Shown here: positions 62,025 to 64,000 of the stretch, in pieces
How the letters are laid out: every line of letters starts with the position of its first letter
Numbering within the stretch: the first letter of the stretch is position 1
NCBI RefSeq assembly: GCF_001310815.1
Contig: NZ_BAZK01000002.1
Location: 1 to 64,000, forward strand
Direction of reading: 5' to 3'
Origin: Pseudovibrio denitrificans JCM 12308
GTDB lineage: Bacteria; Pseudomonadota; Alphaproteobacteria; Rhizobiales; Stappiaceae
Length of the DNA stretch: 64,000 nucleotides
Notes under the pieces: generated by a model
Told to the model about the DNA's origin: nothing
What the model saw: only the letters and a program-made list of their open reading frames with translations
Databases searched by the model: none
Made by a program: the position numbers and the translations under genes

Positions 62025-62084
62025 TTAGATGATCCCCTAAGTGCCCGCCCAGATACGGGGCAGCCGACGCCTAGGGGCATCTAA
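62025..62084 (-). promoter_or_regulatory. leu leader stem-loop
   Basis: TTAGATG pairs with CATCTAA and CCCCTA pairs with TAGGGG, a 13-bp stem with one 2-base bulge, around an inner GC-rich stem-loop. On the minus strand its 5' arm begins at the last Leu codon of the leader peptide, so ribosome position would decide whether it forms. No T-run follows, so the mechanism (rho-dependent, translational or other) is open. Confidence 0.6.
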
Positions 62085-62127
62085 GTAGAAGGAGGGTGCG
62101 TAGGAAGAGGCCGCCATGCGGGCGCAT
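62071..62127 (-). CDS. leuL: leucine-rich leader peptide of leuA (attenuator)
   Basis: An 18-codon frame reads MRPHGGLFLRTLLLLRCP then TAG. It has six Leu, four in a row near the end (CTC CTT CTA CTT). It lies upstream of leuA on the same strand, and its last Leu codons and stop overlap the 5' arm of the stem-loop at 62025-62084. This is the pattern of transcription attenuation, known for leu leaders in Proteobacteria. The ribosome site is weak by eye. Confidence 0.7.
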   Translation of the reverse strand: MRPHGGLFLRTLLLLRCP

Positions 62128-62465
62128 GGTGCTGTTTTCATTCAGATTGTCGCGGTTCGCGATCATTATCTGTCAGCTGCCTTTTCGTCGCTATGGCTCA
62201 GAATCAAACGTTTCTAATCACTTAGGTGTCAGATACTCGTCTGAAATTACTAGCCAATTCTTCTTTAAGCGTTACCGAGTAAGTCTCGTTTTTGCCAAAT
62301 CTGTAATTTTCCTAGCGGATATGAGGTGGAAACGCAAGAATTTTACTCAAAGACAGGGCTCTGATTACTCAAAAGTATATGCAGCTCACGCTGAGATAAT
62401 CTCAATTGGTTCACAGCGCAGCGGAAAAGCGGAGGAGGCTTGAAGCGCTCCTGCGGAATAATCGA
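62128..62465. other. gap between leu leader and phzF-family gene
   Basis: A 338-base AT-richer stretch with no convincing gene. It should contain the leu promoter on the minus strand. A 115-codon + strand frame (62096-62443) has no recognisable features and is not called. Confidence 0.4.
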
Positions 62466-63379
62466 TCAAAGCAGCAGTTCGCCGCGTGCGAGGACAACTG
62501 CCTGTCCGCCAATGCGGTGCGCGTGGATTTTGCCGGACTGCATCTCCATTTCCAGTGAGATGGAGGAGGGGCGACCCATCTTGAAGCCCTGCTCAATGAG
62601 ATACTTGTGTGTGCCATCCAGCGGGGCATCAAACTCGGCAATGGACCCGGCGAAGGCGGCGACGGCAGATCCGGTCGCAGCGTCTTCCCGTGGCAGGCTG
62701 TTTTCCAAGTAGACCATGCGGGCGTGGAAGGCGCTGTCTACATGGATGGTCTGGCGGCAATAGGCGAAGGCGTTGTTGTGCGCGATATCGCCGAACGCTT
62801 CGTCCCAGTACTTGTGTACGGGCTGGATGCGGTTGATGGCGTCCATGTCAGCCACAGGAACAAATGCAAATGGAACACCTGCTTCCCACGCTTTCGGCTT
62901 GTGGTTTTCGAAAGTGATTTCATTTGGTTCCAGCGAGAGCGCTGCAGCGATTACATCTTTGTCGCCCAGTTTCTGCGCTGGCTTCGGTAGCTTGGCACAT
63001 CAAACTCAGCGGAAGTGGCTTTGCCTTTTTGCAGGGCGACAGCGCAGCGAACCAGACCGACTTTCTCTTCCAGCAGTACCAGCATATCCATGTCGTTATC
63101 CGGTGCGCCAAAGCGGTTCTCAGCCAGCAGCACTGCAGTGCCAACTGTTGGATGACCGGCGAATGGCAGTTCCATGGATGGTGTGAAGATGCGGATGGAT
63201 GCGTTATGAGCCGGGTTTTCCGGCGGCAAAACGAAGACGGTTTCAGAGAGATTGAACTCGCAGGCGATCCGCTGCATCTGAGAGTCTGATAATCCTTTTG
63301 CGTCCAGAACGACTGCAAGCGGATTACCTGCCAGCGCCTTATCAGTGAAAACGTCTAGCAGGGCATAAGGTCTGGCCAT
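62466..63379 (-). CDS. PhzF-family isomerase-like protein (one frameshift as read)
   Basis: Corrected length is about 304 aa. The N-terminus has YALLDVFTDKALAGNPLAVVLDA with LSETVFVLPP and FAGHPTVGTAVLL. The second part has GSAVAAFAGSIAEF and ENSLPREDAATGSAVAAF (PhzF-type glycine motif). The frame breaks near 62992; restoring one A on the minus strand (CCAAGC to CCAAAGC) gives DVPKLPKPAQKLGD. PhzF enzymes are DAP-epimerase-like isomerases; the substrate here is unknown. ATG 63379 is preferred over 63391. Confidence 0.85.
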
Positions 63380-63516
63380 TTTAAAGTCCAATTATCTCAG
63401 TTTGGTGCTGGGCTGATGGCCTTGGAGCATGAGCCCAGCATGCGAAAAATGTTAGCTTGAGCGCTACTCAAGATTGTTTTGGCACCAAATACAAGTCTGC
63501 AAATGAATATAGCTCG

Positions 63517-64000
63517 TTAATTTAACAGATGTGCGGTGAGCGCGATTGCATAAGGTGGCACGCGATAGGCTTTCAGATCTTCTGGTGATGTAATGATAAC
63601 TGCTTCTTCCAACTCAGGTTTTTCCTGGTTTGCGTTGAAATGTGAGATTTTTGAAAGGATTTCGTCTGAGCTGAGTTGCAATGTTAAAATACGGGCAATG
63701 GCCAGCCGTGGTCCATCTTCAATGGCAAGGACCTCACCCAGATCACCCTGATCGAGTGTGAGACCGGTTTCTTCTTCCAGCTCACGAGCAATGGAGCCGA
63801 AGATATCCACCTCACCGGAGGGAGTGATATCATTGAGATCAAGATTTCCACCTGGCGGGTAAACCTGACCGGCGGTTGCGGTGTTGCCAGCCATTTTACC
63901 AAAGACCAAGTGACCTTCTCTGGAGTGCAGCACAGTGCAGCCGAACAGATCCTTTGCGCTTCTGTCCGGGAAGCCCCAGTCGCGCCACGCCAGAAATTCG
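63517..64000 (-). CDS. Nudix hydrolase (N-terminus beyond the window)
   Basis: The frame is open to the right edge, reading WRDWGFPDRSAKDLFGCTVL before the visible VLHSREGHLVFGKMA. A Nudix-like box is seen as GEVDIFGSIARELEEETGL, with the REL-EE-TG core intact but the upstream Glu one position out of register. At least 160 residues are visible. Nudix enzymes hydrolyse nucleoside diphosphate derivatives; substrate unknown. Confidence 0.75.
   Translation of the reverse strand, partial: EFLAWRDWGFPDRSAKDLFGCTVLHSREGHLVFGKMAGNTATAGQVYPPGGNLDLNDITPSGEVDIFGSIARELEEETGLTLDQGDLGEVLAIEDGPRLAIARILTLQLSSDEILSKISHFNANQEKPELEEAVIITSPEDLKAYRVPPYAIALTAHLLN

Noticed and set aside
62096..62443. 115-codon + strand frame between leuA and the PhzF-family gene
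   Set aside because: No domain or signal, poor ribosome site, and it lies antisense to the leu leader region.

Overview
The window looks like a chromosomal segment of an alphaproteobacterium of the order Hyphomicrobiales. A marine Pseudovibrio/Stappiaceae-type organism is my best guess, not proven. Supporting signs are the dcw order murF-mraY-murD-ftsW-murG-murC-murB-ddl-ftsQ-ftsA-ftsZ-lpxC-bamD-recN, FtsZ with a very long C-terminal tail, a circularly permuted two-piece tmRNA, an alpha-type SspB, the hflK-hflC-DUF2065-degP block, and moderate GC. No rRNA, tRNA, IS element, prophage or CRISPR array was recognised.

Layout. Bases 1-18071 hold the peptidoglycan, division, lipid A and outer-membrane-assembly cluster, mostly overlapping or closely spaced genes on the + strand. 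The left edge lies inside a GCCGAA hexamer repeat that is in frame with murF. Bases 18072-25258 separate recN from ligA with accessory genes: an APH(3')-type phosphotransferase, a tandem DJ-1/PfpI protein, a FetAB-type ABC transporter, an ArsR/SRPBCC pair, a lipoprotein and a DUF2029 membrane protein. Bases 25259-34501 carry ligA, two minus-strand genes, a UvrD-type helicase, a cation/proton antiporter and prmA. Bases 34502-35082 have no credible gene but hold five stem-loops with different stems and a shared loop, TTGGGAGGAGG on the + strand and CCTCCTCCCAA on the - strand. I read them as a minus-strand small RNA that displays anti-Shine-Dalgarno sequence in its loops. Bases 35083-46705 carry aminopeptidase P, azlCD with an AraC regulator, a ClC channel, an FAD oxidase and a large AsmA protein. 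Bases 46698-48238 (minus) carry ssrA followed by sspB, DUF4169 and a ribbon-helix-helix protein. Bases 48550-59183 carry thyA, kdsB, a histidine phosphatase, folA, elaA, hflK, hflC, degP, serB and miaA. The right end carries a GNAT gene, leuA with a leucine-rich leader peptide, a PhzF-family gene and a partial Nudix gene.

How the parts work together. The left third makes and divides the cell wall. The centre handles DNA repair and ion balance. tmRNA tags stalled proteins and SspB delivers them to ClpXP, while HflKC and DegP form a second quality-control set. thyA and folA form the thymidylate cycle.

Caution on quality. Eleven genes need 13 frame corrections, and every one can be repaired by restoring a single lost base, usually within a short run of the same base. 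Two fall in mraY and one each in ftsA, kdsB and folA. This pattern points to sequencing deletions and not to real pseudogenes.
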